A stretch of 55,299 nucleotides of DNA, from assembly GCA_947459245.1 (NCBI GenBank), contig CANHCV010000010.1:1-55299 (forward strand), read 5' to 3'. This stretch comes from Bacteroidota bacterium (GTDB taxonomy: Bacteria; Bacteroidota; Bacteroidia; UBA7662; CANHCV01). Under the pieces are notes generated by a model. It made no database searches, was not told where the DNA came from, and saw only the letters and a program-made list of their open reading frames with translations. Below, piece after piece: positions 8,588-17,909 of the stretch; the stretch's first letter is position 1; every line of letters begins with the position of its first letter. The translations under genes were made by a program, and so were the position numbers.

Positions 8588-9613
8588 ATGCAAATTGATT
8601 TTAGAAGCGATACCGTTACGCAGCCAACTTCCAACATGAAAGAATTCATGTTCCAAGCGCCGTTGGGCGATGACGTTTTCGGGGAAGATCCCTCGATCGT
8701 TGAACTGGAGAAAGCAACGGCTCAACGTTTCAACCACGAAGCTGGGCTTTTTTGTCCTTCCGGAACCATGACCAATCAGATTGCCTTGGCGGTTCACACG
8801 CGGCCACGAGAAGAAGTCATCTGCCATAAAAATTCCCACATTTATTTGTACGAAGGCGGTGGCCCTGCCTTTCTCTCATCGGTTTCCCTCCGGTTGTTGG
8901 AAGGCGATTACGGCCGAATTACAGTAGATTCCATTGAAGAAAACATCAATCCAGAAAACGTACATTTCCCCAGAACTCGTTTGGTTTCTTTGGAAAATAC
9001 CATGAACAAAGGAGGTGGAAGTTGTTACGATTTGGAAGAAATCAGACAAATCAGGAAATTGTGTCAAAAACATGGCCTTTCCCTGCATTTGGATGGCGCC
9101 AGGGTTTTCAATGCCTGCATCGCAAAAGGATATTCACCTCAAGAACTTGGACAAGAATTCGACAGCATTTCCATTTGTTTCTCGAAAGGATTGGGCGCTC
9201 CGGTTGGTTCGGTTTTGGTTGGGAGCGAAGCCTTCATCCACGAAGCACGGCGCGTTCGAAAAGTTTTAGGTGGTGGAATGAGGCAAGCGGGGATTTTGGC
9301 TTCGGCGGCCTACTATGCCTTGAATCACCACGTAGATCGATTAGCAGAAGACCATCGAAGAAGCAAAGAAATGGGGGAAGTACTCAAGCAATGCAATTGG
9401 ATTCAGTTCCTTTACCCCATTGAAACAAACATCATCATTTTTGAGGTCATCTCTCCGTATTCAGGCGCTCAGATCATCGAACAGCTTTCAGCATTGGGCA
9501 TTCGTTGCGCCGGGTTCGGGAAATCCCATGTTCGATTGGTTTACCATTTGGATATTTCCGAAGAACAGCACCAAAAAGCCATGAATTTGTTTCAAACATT
9601 TGTTCCTCGATGA
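8588..9613 (+). CDS. ltaE: Low-specificity L-threonine aldolase
   Basis: MQIDFRSDTVTQPT...GDDVFGEDPSIVELE...FCPSGTMTNQIAL...LHLDGARVFNA...SICFSKGLGAPVGSVLVG (PLP lysine). Confidence 0.95.
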   Translation: MQIDFRSDTVTQPTSNMKEFMFQAPLGDDVFGEDPSIVELEKATAQRFNHEAGLFCPSGTMTNQIALAVHTRPREEVICHKNSHIYLYEGGGPAFLSSVSLRLLEGDYGRITVDSIEENINPENVHFPRTRLVSLENTMNKGGGSCYDLEEIRQIRKLCQKHGLSLHLDGARVFNACIAKGYSPQELGQEFDSISICFSKGLGAPVGSVLVGSEAFIHEARRVRKVLGGGMRQAGILASAAYYALNHHVDRLAEDHRRSKEMGEVLKQCNWIQFLYPIETNIIIFEVISPYSGAQIIEQLSALGIRCAGFGKSHVRLVYHLDISEEQHQKAMNLFQTFVPR

Positions 9614-10545
9614 AGTGGAAATTCCACTTTTCAAGATCAACGAGTCCATTTGAAAATCTGGCCCTTGAAAATCTTTGGCTTGAAGAAGCCTTGGAAGATC
9701 CTGTTTTTTTGGGCTATTTCAATGCTCCCTGTGCCGTGATCGGGAAAAACCAAAACTTATTTCAGGAATTAAATCTGCCCTATTTCTACGAAAATCATTT
9801 GCCCATCGTTCGCAGAACTTCGGGCGGTGGAACGGTTTATCATGATTTGGGCTGTTTAAACCTTTCATTCATTACTCCTCACCGCACCGATTGGGTTGGC
9901 AAATGGGATTTTTTCTTCGAACCCATGATTTCGTTTCTTCAATCCAAAGGATTTAACGCATTCACCAACCCCAGGAATTCCTTGATGGTGAACGAGAAGA
10001 AAGTTGGTGGTTCGGCCCAGAAGGTGAGCAGAGGAAGAATGATCAGCCATTGCTCCTTGCTTTTTCACACCAATTTATTCGCGTTGGAAAATGCTTTGGC
10101 CGTTTCCGATCACATTGAAAGCAACGCATCACTTTCGGTTCGAGCAAATGTGATGAATTTAGAATCTACAAAACTCTTCCCGGAGCATTCCGAAGAAATT
10201 TTCCATCAAATCAAATCCATTTATGAAGAGCATTGGGGGAATTTCGAAGAAGTTCCGCAGCTTCCCGAATCGGAAAAATGGAGGTGCAAGATCAAAGAAT
10301 TGGAGGGGGCCGAATGGAGGTTCGGGAGAAATCCTGCATTCACGTTGGTGTTGGAAAACCGACTTAAAATTCATTCCAAAGGGAACGGGATCATCCATGC
10401 TTTGATTTACGAGGACCAACAGTGGGATGTTCATTTATCACCATTTCAAGAGAACAACTTTGCTGGCATTCCAAACGAATTTCATCATGTACTCAAAGAA
10501 GTGCTGCAGAAGTGGAGAATTCATTTGGATTTGGAAAAATCTTGA
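9610..10545 (+). CDS. lplA: Lipoate--protein ligase family protein
   Basis: ENLWLEEAL...VIGKNQNLFQELN...IVRRTSGGGTVYHDLGCLNLSFI...VNEKKVGGSAQKVSRGRMISHCSLLF; start trimmed to the ATG at 9610 overlapping the ltaE stop. Confidence 0.92.
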   Translation: MKWKFHFSRSTSPFENLALENLWLEEALEDPVFLGYFNAPCAVIGKNQNLFQELNLPYFYENHLPIVRRTSGGGTVYHDLGCLNLSFITPHRTDWVGKWDFFFEPMISFLQSKGFNAFTNPRNSLMVNEKKVGGSAQKVSRGRMISHCSLLFHTNLFALENALAVSDHIESNASLSVRANVMNLESTKLFPEHSEEIFHQIKSIYEEHWGNFEEVPQLPESEKWRCKIKELEGAEWRFGRNPAFTLVLENRLKIHSKGNGIIHALIYEDQQWDVHLSPFQENNFAGIPNEFHHVLKEVLQKWRIHLDLEKS

Positions 10546-10563
10546 TGAAAATTTGCAATCCCA

Positions 10564-10779
10564 ATGAAAACCATTACTGTAAAAATTCCTTTGTCATTCG
10601 ACTCCGATTTGATGAGTGTCAATGAAATCGATTTCGAACAAATCCAATCAAAACTTCCCGAAGGACAAACCATCCACAAGGATCCCTTGTTGTTCAAACA
10701 AGATGGAGACCAGATCATGGTCACTTTTTTGGTTGTTGAAAAAGCTGGAAAAGCCGGATTCTTAGCTTCAAAAAGATGA
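10564..10779 (+). CDS. Small conserved-hypothetical protein (71 aa) preceding ccmB
   Basis: Complete ORF in frame with the operon, ATGA overlap with the next gene; no family recognised. Confidence 0.55.
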   Translation: MKTITVKIPLSFDSDLMSVNEIDFEQIQSKLPEGQTIHKDPLLFKQDGDQIMVTFLVVEKAGKAGFLASKR

Positions 10780-11432
10780 TAATTCAAGAAGTAAAACAAT
10801 TGTTACGCAAAGAATGGACCGTGGAATGGCGTCAGAAATATGCCATTCAAGGTGTTTTCTGGTACAGTTTAACCGTTGTTTTCTTGTGTTATCTTGCCTT
10901 TGGAAGTTTAAAACCATTTGTTTGGCTTTCTTTATTTTGGATCCTTAGTTTATTTACTGCTGTGAATGCCATTACCAAAAGTTTTGTTGGAGAAAGCAAA
11001 GGGGGAATGGCTTATTTCTACACGTTGTTCAGTAGCAAAAGTGTTTTGGCGGCCAAAATCATTTACCATTGGATGCTTTCTTTATTTCTGTCGTTGGTTC
11101 TTTTAGGGTTTTACAGTTTGCTTTTGGGATCTCCGGTTCAGAAATATGACTTATTTTTTACCGGGATATTTTTAGGGAATACTGGGCTAGCGGTGGCGCT
11201 TACTTTTTTAAGTGCAATTAGCCATAAAGCACGTTCTGGAGCATCTGTAATGGCTGTTTTGAGTTTTCCGGTTTTAATTCCCACCATCCTTTTGGGGATA
11301 AAAATTTCAAAAATGGGAATGGATGGCTTACCATGGAGCACAGCTACGCATGAAATGGGTCAACTTTCGGGCATTATTTTATTAACGGGGGCACTTTCTT
11401 TTTTGCTGTTTCCTTACCTTTGGCGCGATTAA
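10776..11432 (+). CDS. ccmB: Heme exporter protein CcmB
   Basis: Multi-TM protein: LRKEWTVEWRQKYAIQGVFWYSLTVVFLCYLAF...KSFVGESKGGMAYFYTLFSSKSVLAAKIIYHW...LSFPVLIPTILLGI. Confidence 0.88.
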   Translation: MIIQEVKQLLRKEWTVEWRQKYAIQGVFWYSLTVVFLCYLAFGSLKPFVWLSLFWILSLFTAVNAITKSFVGESKGGMAYFYTLFSSKSVLAAKIIYHWMLSLFLSLVLLGFYSLLLGSPVQKYDLFFTGIFLGNTGLAVALTFLSAISHKARSGASVMAVLSFPVLIPTILLGIKISKMGMDGLPWSTATHEMGQLSGIILLTGALSFLLFPYLWRD

Positions 11433-11433
11433 C

Positions 11434-12162
11434 TTGGATATGGGTTCAAAAACGTTTGTTCAGAAAGTAGTTGGGGCTAAAAAAATGCACCTGGTTTATC
11501 GGATCATTGCCGTGGTCTTTTTGGTTTACGCTTTTACATGGGGCTTGATTGGCCCAGTTCCCGCGAAACCAAATTTGGAAGAAACCATTCGCAATTTGTA
11601 TTACCATGTACCCATGTGGTTCGGTTTGGTTTTATTGGCATTTTGCTCCTTTCTTTTTTCGGTTTTTTACTTGTTAAAAGGAGAATCAGAAGCCGATCAA
11701 TTGGCCGAATCATTTGCTCTTACATCAACCGTTTTTGGTGTTTTGGGATTTGCAACCGGAATGTTGTGGGCGCAATACACCTGGGGAAATTGGTGGGCAG
11801 GTGATGTGAAACAAATCTGCGCTTTAGCCTCCATTCTGGTTTATGGTGCCTATTTTGTATTGAGAAATGCCATTGCCGAACAACAACAACGAGCTCGAGT
11901 GGCTGCCGTTTATAACATTTTGGCTTTTTTCTCCCTCATCCCACTCCTATTCATCATCCCTCGAAACGCCGAGTTTTCCTTGCACCCAGGTGGTCAGGGT
12001 TCAGGTGCGGTTGGAAATCCAGCTTTTAACAAATACGACCTCGACAACCGCATGAGGCTGGTTTTTTGGCCAGCTATTTTCGGCTGGTTCTCATTAGGAC
12101 TGTGGATGACCCATCAATATTTCCGAATCAAGGTTTTGGAAATTAAAAAAATGCTTTCATGA
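11434..12162 (+). CDS. ccmC: Cytochrome c biogenesis protein CcmC/CcsA family
   Basis: IRNLYYHVPMWFG...MLWAQYTWGNWWAGDVKQICAL, six-TM CcsA-like architecture. Confidence 0.9.
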   Translation: MDMGSKTFVQKVVGAKKMHLVYRIIAVVFLVYAFTWGLIGPVPAKPNLEETIRNLYYHVPMWFGLVLLAFCSFLFSVFYLLKGESEADQLAESFALTSTVFGVLGFATGMLWAQYTWGNWWAGDVKQICALASILVYGAYFVLRNAIAEQQQRARVAAVYNILAFFSLIPLLFIIPRNAEFSLHPGGQGSGAVGNPAFNKYDLDNRMRLVFWPAIFGWFSLGLWMTHQYFRIKVLEIKKMLS

Positions 12163-12374
12163 CAAACAAAATGACCAAAAAACTCTTTCTATCCTTGATA
12201 TTCTCCATTTTCGCATGGATGACTTCAAGTGCTCAAGAACCTCAAATGGCCGATCAATTTAGAAAAGAAGGGAAAATATATGTTGTTATCGGAGTGATTC
12301 TCATTATTTTTGCCGGCCTAGTAGCCTTTTTGGTGTACTTAGACAGAAAATTAACCAAACTCGAAAAGAAATAA
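12159..12374 (+). CDS. CcmD family protein
   Basis: 71 aa; N-terminal hydrophobic segment then KIYVVIGVILIIFAGLVAFLVYLDRKLTKLEKK, the usual CcmD ending; follows ccmC. Confidence 0.8.
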   Translation: MTNKMTKKLFLSLIFSIFAWMTSSAQEPQMADQFRKEGKIYVVIGVILIIFAGLVAFLVYLDRKLTKLEKK

Positions 12375-12384
12375 TTCATCTATT

Positions 12385-13794
12385 ATGGCACACAGCTTTT
12401 ACCAAGATGTGATGAGAAACTTTGAAAAAGCAACCAAGTTTCTCCCCTATTCTGAAGGCCTTATGGCTACCATCAAAGAATGCAATAGCGTTTACAAAAT
12501 GTCATTCCCCGTTAAAGACGACGAAGGAAAGATTCAGTTAATCGAAGCTTACCGAGTAGAACACTCTCACCATAAACTACCTACTAAAGGTGGTATCCGT
12601 TACGCAGATAACGTAGATCAAGATGAGGTAATGGCTCTTGCAGCTTTGATGACGTTCAAATGTGCTGTTGTTGATGTTCCTTTCGGAGGTGCAAAAGGAG
12701 CCGTTAAAATCAATTCCCGCACCACTTCAGTTCCAATGCTCGAGCGAGTAACTCGCCGTTACGCCATGGAATTGATCAAAAAGAATTTCATCGGTCCTGG
12801 GATCGACGTACCTGCTCCCGATTATGGAACAGGACCTCGCGAAATGAGTTGGATTGTTGACACGTATTCTTCCATTAAAGATGGAGAATTGGATGCTCTT
12901 GGCTGTGTTACAGGAAAACCTGTTGGACAAGGAGGAATCCAAGGACGCACCGAAGCAACCGGATTGGGTGTTTTCTACGGAATGCGTGAAGTATGTAATT
13001 TCGAAGAAGACATGACCGCTCTTGGCCTTACCAAAGGAATTGAAGGAAAAACAACCGTTATTCAAGGCTTGGGCAATGTTGGATACCATACTGCGAAATT
13101 TTTCGCTGAAGGTGGAGCAAAAATTGTAGCCATTGCCGAATATGAAGGTGCTATTTACAACGAAAATGGATTGGATTACGAAGCCGTTTTCCAACATAGA
13201 AAAGCAACCGGAAGTTTATTGAACTTCCCCGGTGCTACCAACTTAGAAAATTCAAATGCCGCTTTGGAATTGGAATGCGATATTCTTATCCCCGCTGCAT
13301 TGGAAAACCAAATTACCGCTGAAAACGCTTCCCGAATCAAAGCAAAAATGATCGGTGAGGCAGCAAATGGTCCTGTTTCTGCAGATGCTGAACCCATTTT
13401 GGCCCAAAAAGGAATCATTGTTGTTCCCGACATGTATTTGAACGCCGGCGGTGTTACCGTATCGTATTTCGAGTGGTTGAAAAACCTCAGTCACGTACGT
13501 TTCGGACGATTAACCAAACGCTTCGAAGAAAACAGTGCGAACGATATCCTTAAAATGGTTGAAGAAATGACCGGTAAAAAAGCTACTGACGTTCAAAGAA
13601 AAACCATCATTCAAGGGGCAGGAGAAAAAGATTTGGTTTATTCCGGTTTGGAAGAAACCATGATCAATGCCTACCACGAAATTCGCCATACCTACAAATC
13701 TACCCAAGGATGTCCTGATTTAAGAACAGCTGCTTTCATGGTAGCCGTGAAAAAAATTGCGACTTCCTATGAATTGCTGGGCATTTTCCCTTGA
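12385..13794 (+). CDS. gdhA: Glu/Leu/Phe/Val dehydrogenase (glutamate dehydrogenase)
   Basis: LPTKGGIRYADNVDQDEVMALAALMTFKCAVVDVPFGGAKGAVKI...DVPAPDYGTGPREMSWI...TTVIQGLGNVGYHTAKFFAEGG. Confidence 0.96.
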   Translation: MAHSFYQDVMRNFEKATKFLPYSEGLMATIKECNSVYKMSFPVKDDEGKIQLIEAYRVEHSHHKLPTKGGIRYADNVDQDEVMALAALMTFKCAVVDVPFGGAKGAVKINSRTTSVPMLERVTRRYAMELIKKNFIGPGIDVPAPDYGTGPREMSWIVDTYSSIKDGELDALGCVTGKPVGQGGIQGRTEATGLGVFYGMREVCNFEEDMTALGLTKGIEGKTTVIQGLGNVGYHTAKFFAEGGAKIVAIAEYEGAIYNENGLDYEAVFQHRKATGSLLNFPGATNLENSNAALELECDILIPAALENQITAENASRIKAKMIGEAANGPVSADAEPILAQKGIIVVPDMYLNAGGVTVSYFEWLKNLSHVRFGRLTKRFEENSANDILKMVEEMTGKKATDVQRKTIIQGAGEKDLVYSGLEETMINAYHEIRHTYKSTQGCPDLRTAAFMVAVKKIATSYELLGIFP

Positions 13795-13802
13795 TGATCA
13801 AG

Positions 13803-13849
13803 AAATAAACACACAAAGCCTCAAGAAATTGGGGCTTTTTTTATTTCTA
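13803..13849. terminator. Terminator after gdhA
   Basis: AAAGCCTC-AAGAAATT-GGGGCTTT followed by T-run, inside a longer AGAAATAAA...TTTATTTCT complementarity. Confidence 0.75.
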
Positions 13850-13856
13850 AAAGGGT

Positions 13857-13890
13857 TGGACTTATGTGGATAAGTTCCTATCTTTGCGAC
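13857..13890 (+). promoter_or_regulatory. Putative rpsA promoter TTG-N20-TATCTTTG
   Basis: TTGGACTTATGTGGATAAGTTCCTATCTTTGCG, same architecture as the rpsT promoter. Confidence 0.6.
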
Positions 13891-13925
13891 CGCTTCTAAT
13901 GAGGCAAGAAAGGAATTTTTAATGA

Positions 13926-15884
13926 ATGTCAGTAGAAAATCAAAATGACAAGGAATTGGAACAGGTTGTTTCCAATGCCACTGAAGCCACAGCTTCAACT
14001 GCTCCCACCCATTCTGAGGTAAAGGAACCCCTCAAAATGGAATCTCCCAAGTTCCAAGCTCCTACACAAGGTGATTTCGATTGGGATTCCGACTATCGTG
14101 GTCAGAATCACTATTCCATCAACGATCGCGAGAAGTTCGAAAAAATGTACGAAGGTTCGGTATCTTCACTTAACACAGGTGAAATTGTACCAGGAACCAT
14201 CGTATCAGTTGGCGAACGCGACGTGGTTGTTAACGTAGGATTCAAGTCAGACGGTCTTATTCCTTTGAATGAGTTCCGCGACATGGAAGAAATCAAAATC
14301 GGCGAAGTTGTCGATGTTTTGATTATCTCTCCAGAAAACAAAGACGGTCATTTGGTACTTTCTCGCCGCAATGCCCGCTTGTTGAAATCTTGGGAGCGCA
14401 TCAAACACGCCCATGCGAACGACGAGATCATCACTGGTCGTGTTCGTACTCGTACCAAAGGCGGTTTGGTGGTGGAAGTGGAAGGCATCGAAACCTTCTT
14501 ACCCGGTTCACAAATCGATATCAAACCCATTCGCGATTACGACCAATACGTGGGCAAAACCATGGAGTTCAAGGTTGTAAAAGTGAACGAAGTATTGCGC
14601 AATGCCGTAGTTTCTCACAAAGTATTGATCGAGAACGACTTGGAAGCTCAGAAAATGGAGATCATTTCTCGATTGGAAAAAGGCCAAGTTCTCGAAGGTG
14701 TTGTGAAAAACATGACCGATTTCGGTGTATTCATCGATCTTGGTGGCGTAGACGGTTTGTTGCACATCACCGATATGTCTTGGGGACGTATCAACCACCC
14801 ATCCGATATGGTTTCTTTGGATGAGACCATCCAGGTGGTTGTTCTCGACTTCGACGACGATAAAAAACGCATTTCACTTGGTATGAAGCAATTGCAACCA
14901 CATCCATGGAATTCTCTTCCAGAAGATGTTGTTTCAGGTAGCATCGTAAAAGGTAAAATCGTTACCGTAGCTGATTACGGTTCCTTCTTGGAAATCATGC
15001 CAGGAATCGAAGGTTTGATCCACGTTTCAGAAATGAGCTGGAGCCAACACCTCCGCAATCCTCAAGATTTCCACCAAGTTAACGACGAAGTAGAAGCAGT
15101 AGTTCTTTCCATCGATCGCGAAGAGCGTAAGATGTCTTTGGGCATCAAACAACTTTCCGCAGATCCTTGGATCAACATTGCTGATCGTTTCCCAGTAAAT
15201 TCTAAACACAAAGGAATCGTTCGCAACCTAACCAATTTCGGCTTATTCGTTGAGCTTGGAGAAGGTGTTGACGGATTGGTTCACGTTTCTGATTTGTCTT
15301 GGACCAAGAAAATCAACCACCCATCTGAATTCACCAAAAAAGGTGCTGAATTGGAAGTTGTTGTTCTTGAAATCGATACCGAAAATCGTCGCTTGAGCCT
15401 AGGTCACAAACAATTGGAAGAAAATCCTTGGGATACCTATGAGTCCATCTTCTACGAAGGAAGCACTCACGATGGTAAAGTATTAAGCGTTGAAGATAAA
15501 GGAGCCATTGTTGCTTTGTCTCATGGCCTTGAAGCTTTCTGTCCTAAGAAACACTTGCGTCAGGAAGATGGCAACACCCTTGAAAATGGTGCAACCGTTA
15601 CCTTCAAAGTGATTGAATTCAACAAAGATTCTCGTAAAATCATGGTTTCTCACTCCCGTACTTGGGAAGAAACCAAGGCAGATTCTCACTCTGATGCCTC
15701 TGAAGCTAAAAATGAATTGAAGAAAAAGAAAAAGGTAACAACGGTTGCCGATTCAGGACCTTCAACCATGGGCGAATTGGATGCGCTTTCCGCTTTGAAA
15801 GCACAATTCGATGAAGAAGCAAAAGCAGCTCCAAAAAAAGCTACGAAGAAGAAGGCTGATGCCGAAGATTCTGAAGAAGCTTAA
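13926..15884 (+). CDS. rpsA: 30S ribosomal protein S1
   Basis: Multiple S1 motifs (GQVLEGVVKNMTDFGVFIDLGGVDGLLHITDMSWGRINHPSD etc.), acidic N-terminus and Lys-rich C-terminus. Confidence 0.96.
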   Translation: MSVENQNDKELEQVVSNATEATASTAPTHSEVKEPLKMESPKFQAPTQGDFDWDSDYRGQNHYSINDREKFEKMYEGSVSSLNTGEIVPGTIVSVGERDVVVNVGFKSDGLIPLNEFRDMEEIKIGEVVDVLIISPENKDGHLVLSRRNARLLKSWERIKHAHANDEIITGRVRTRTKGGLVVEVEGIETFLPGSQIDIKPIRDYDQYVGKTMEFKVVKVNEVLRNAVVSHKVLIENDLEAQKMEIISRLEKGQVLEGVVKNMTDFGVFIDLGGVDGLLHITDMSWGRINHPSDMVSLDETIQVVVLDFDDDKKRISLGMKQLQPHPWNSLPEDVVSGSIVKGKIVTVADYGSFLEIMPGIEGLIHVSEMSWSQHLRNPQDFHQVNDEVEAVVLSIDREERKMSLGIKQLSADPWINIADRFPVNSKHKGIVRNLTNFGLFVELGEGVDGLVHVSDLSWTKKINHPSEFTKKGAELEVVVLEIDTENRRLSLGHKQLEENPWDTYESIFYEGSTHDGKVLSVEDKGAIVALSHGLEAFCPKKHLRQEDGNTLENGATVTFKVIEFNKDSRKIMVSHSRTWEETKADSHSDASEAKNELKKKKKVTTVADSGPSTMGELDALSALKAQFDEEAKAAPKKATKKKADAEDSEEA

Positions 15885-15887
15885 TTC

Positions 15888-15920
15888 TAAAAACCTCTCG
15901 AAAATCGAGAGGTTTTTTTT
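15888..15920 (+). terminator. Rho-independent terminator of rpsA
   Basis: AAAAACCTCTCG-AAAAT-CGAGAGGTTTTTTTTT. Confidence 0.9.
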
Positions 15921-15938
15921 TATGTTTGCATTTGATTC

Positions 15939-16478
15939 ATGAATCCAAAAATCATTCTAAACCCTACCCAAATCAGCCTGATTATTCAGCGATTGATTGC
16001 TCAAATTCTGGAACGACACCCCGATTACCAGAATGTTGTTCTTGTTGGTCTCCAACCTCGAGGCAGTATTTTCGCGCGGCAATTGCATTTTGCCTTGCAA
16101 GAAAAAGTTGGTTTCTCATTTCCCTATGGCGAACTGGATGTAACGTTTCACCGGGATGATTTCAGGCAACACTCAGGAGGTTTGATTCCTTCGAAAACGG
16201 ATATTCCATTTTTGATGGAGGGGAAAAAAGTCATTCTAATCGATGATGTTCTCTTTACCGGTCGAACCATCCGTTCTGGATTGGATGCCCTTATCGATTT
16301 TGGACGCCCTGAATCCGTTGAATTATTGGTCTTGATCGACCGCAATAAATCGCGACAATTTCCCATTGAGGCCGACTATTGCGGACTAAAAGTTGATACC
16401 GTACGTTCCCAAAAAGTTAAAGTAGTTTGGCATCCCCAATCCGAAGTTCATATTTTTAATCCCGAATTAGATGCTTAG
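15939..16478 (+). CDS. pyrR: Bifunctional pyr operon regulator/uracil phosphoribosyltransferase PyrR
   Basis: VVLVGLQPRGSIFARQL...GELDVTFHRDDF...KKVILIDDVLFTGRTIRSGLDALIDFGRP (PRPP loop). Confidence 0.94.
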   Translation: MNPKIILNPTQISLIIQRLIAQILERHPDYQNVVLVGLQPRGSIFARQLHFALQEKVGFSFPYGELDVTFHRDDFRQHSGGLIPSKTDIPFLMEGKKVILIDDVLFTGRTIRSGLDALIDFGRPESVELLVLIDRNKSRQFPIEADYCGLKVDTVRSQKVKVVWHPQSEVHIFNPELDA

Positions 16479-17394
16479 TACCGATCATTTAATTTCCATA
16501 AAAGAGCTTCAAAAAAGTGATTTGGAGCTTATTTTCAATACAGCCGACGAATTTAAAGCGGTGATCAACCGCCCCATCAAAAAAGTACCTTCCTTGCGCG
16601 ACATTACGGTTGCCAATTTGTTTTTTGAAAACAGTACCAGAACCAAACTGAGTTTCGAATTAGCCGAAAAACGATTGAGTGCCGATATCATTAATTTTGC
16701 TTCCTCCAGCTCTTCTGTAAAAAAAGGAGAGTCGTTGGTAGATACGGTCAACAACATCCTCGCCATGAAAGTGGATGTGGTGGTCATTCGACATTCCTAT
16801 CCGGGAGCTGCACAATTTCTTGCTAACGAAGTTCAAGCTCGCATCATCAATGCAGGTGATGGTGCTCACGAGCATCCAACACAAGCCATTTTAGATGCGT
16901 ATTCCATTCGGGAAAAGTTTGGAACGCTCGAAGGGGTTAAAGTAGCCATCATTGGCGATATTGTACACAGTCGGGTAGCTTTATCAAACATATTTTGCCT
17001 TCAAAAGTTAGGTGCTAAAGTGGTTGTATGTGGCCCCAAAACACTTATTCCAAAACACATCCAAAGTTTGGGTGTAGAAGTGAGCTATAACGTTGATGAA
17101 ACGTTAGCCTGGTGTGATGTAGCCATGGTATTGCGCATTCAGCTTGAACGGCAAGAAGCTTCTTATTTCCCTTCATTACGGGAATACCGCACCTATTTTG
17201 GAATTGATCGACAACGATTAGAAAAAGTTGGAAAAGATTTGGTCATCATGCACCCTGGCCCCATCAATCGAGGCGTTGAAATTAGCTCGGATGTTGCAGA
17301 TGGGCCTTTCAGCATCATTTTAGATCAGGTTGAAAACGGAGTGGCGACTCGAATGGCAGGTCTCTTCCACGTTTCCGAAAAGATTAGAAAATAA
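16471..17394 (+). CDS. pyrB: Aspartate carbamoyltransferase catalytic subunit
   Basis: LFFENSTRTKLSFELAEKRL...INAGDGAHEHPTQAILDAYSI...MHPGPINRGVEISSDVADGP. Confidence 0.97.
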   Translation: MLSTDHLISIKELQKSDLELIFNTADEFKAVINRPIKKVPSLRDITVANLFFENSTRTKLSFELAEKRLSADIINFASSSSSVKKGESLVDTVNNILAMKVDVVVIRHSYPGAAQFLANEVQARIINAGDGAHEHPTQAILDAYSIREKFGTLEGVKVAIIGDIVHSRVALSNIFCLQKLGAKVVVCGPKTLIPKHIQSLGVEVSYNVDETLAWCDVAMVLRIQLERQEASYFPSLREYRTYFGIDRQRLEKVGKDLVIMHPGPINRGVEISSDVADGPFSIILDQVENGVATRMAGLFHVSEKIRK

Positions 17395-17523
17395 TCGTTT
17401 CTTAAAAACCGCCTTTCACCCGTTTCTTAATTGCAAATCAACTCTCTTTTGAATAGCCTCAAGATTGCTGTTCTAGCTTAACTATTTATGGTTATTTCCA
17501 TAAGGAAAAAGGGATGAACAACC

Positions 17524-17769
17524 TTATTCATAGCTATCGATCATATCCAATGCAGCGGCGAGTTCTCGATCTTTTTGGGTAATGGTATTTCCAGCATCAT
17601 GCGTTGTTAAACGTACATGAACCTTGTTGTATTCGTTGGTCCATATTGCATGATGGTTCTGTTTCTCCATTTCATTACTCGCTTTCACCATCCAATGAAT
17701 CGCTTCTAGAAAGGATTTGAAAACAAAGGTTTTCGTAAGTTCATTATTGGATTCGTTCCAGTTGTTCAT
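17524..17769 (-). CDS. Pterin-4-alpha-carbinolamine dehydratase
   Basis: FKSFLEAIHWMVKASNEMEKQNHHAIWTNEYNKVHVRLTTHDAGNTITQKDRELAAALD: PCD signature H-H...W...V.V.L.THD.G.IT..D..LA. Confidence 0.92.
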   Translation of the reverse strand: MNNWNESNNELTKTFVFKSFLEAIHWMVKASNEMEKQNHHAIWTNEYNKVHVRLTTHDAGNTITQKDRELAAALDMIDSYE

Positions 17770-17909
17770 AGGAAAATATGAATGACAAACCTACTTCTGC
17801 GATTGAAAAGCAGAAGCCAAGAGTTCAACAACAATAGGGTATTAAAGGAATGAAAACCCTATGAAATCAAACGATAAAACCTACGTCGAGGTATCACCCC
17901 CGATTGAAA

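Noticed and set aside
12727-13494. Minus-strand ORFs (156, 85, 80 aa) inside gdhA
   Set aside because: Antisense to an unambiguous glutamate dehydrogenase; compositionally low-quality proteins.
14390-14824. 144-aa alternate-frame ORF within rpsA
   Set aside because: Same-strand frame-shifted Arg/Ser/His-rich translation of S1 repeat DNA; not a plausible protein.
14100-15650. Repeated motifs in rpsA that look like tandem repeats
   Set aside because: These are the expected S1 RNA-binding domains of ribosomal protein S1.
17770-17909. Gap between glmS and pterin dehydratase as a possible glmS ribozyme or other RNA
   Set aside because: This gap is downstream of glmS (minus strand), so it cannot be the 5' glmS ribozyme; no strong structure evident. 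The region upstream of glmS is only 3 bp from the DUF4270 gene.
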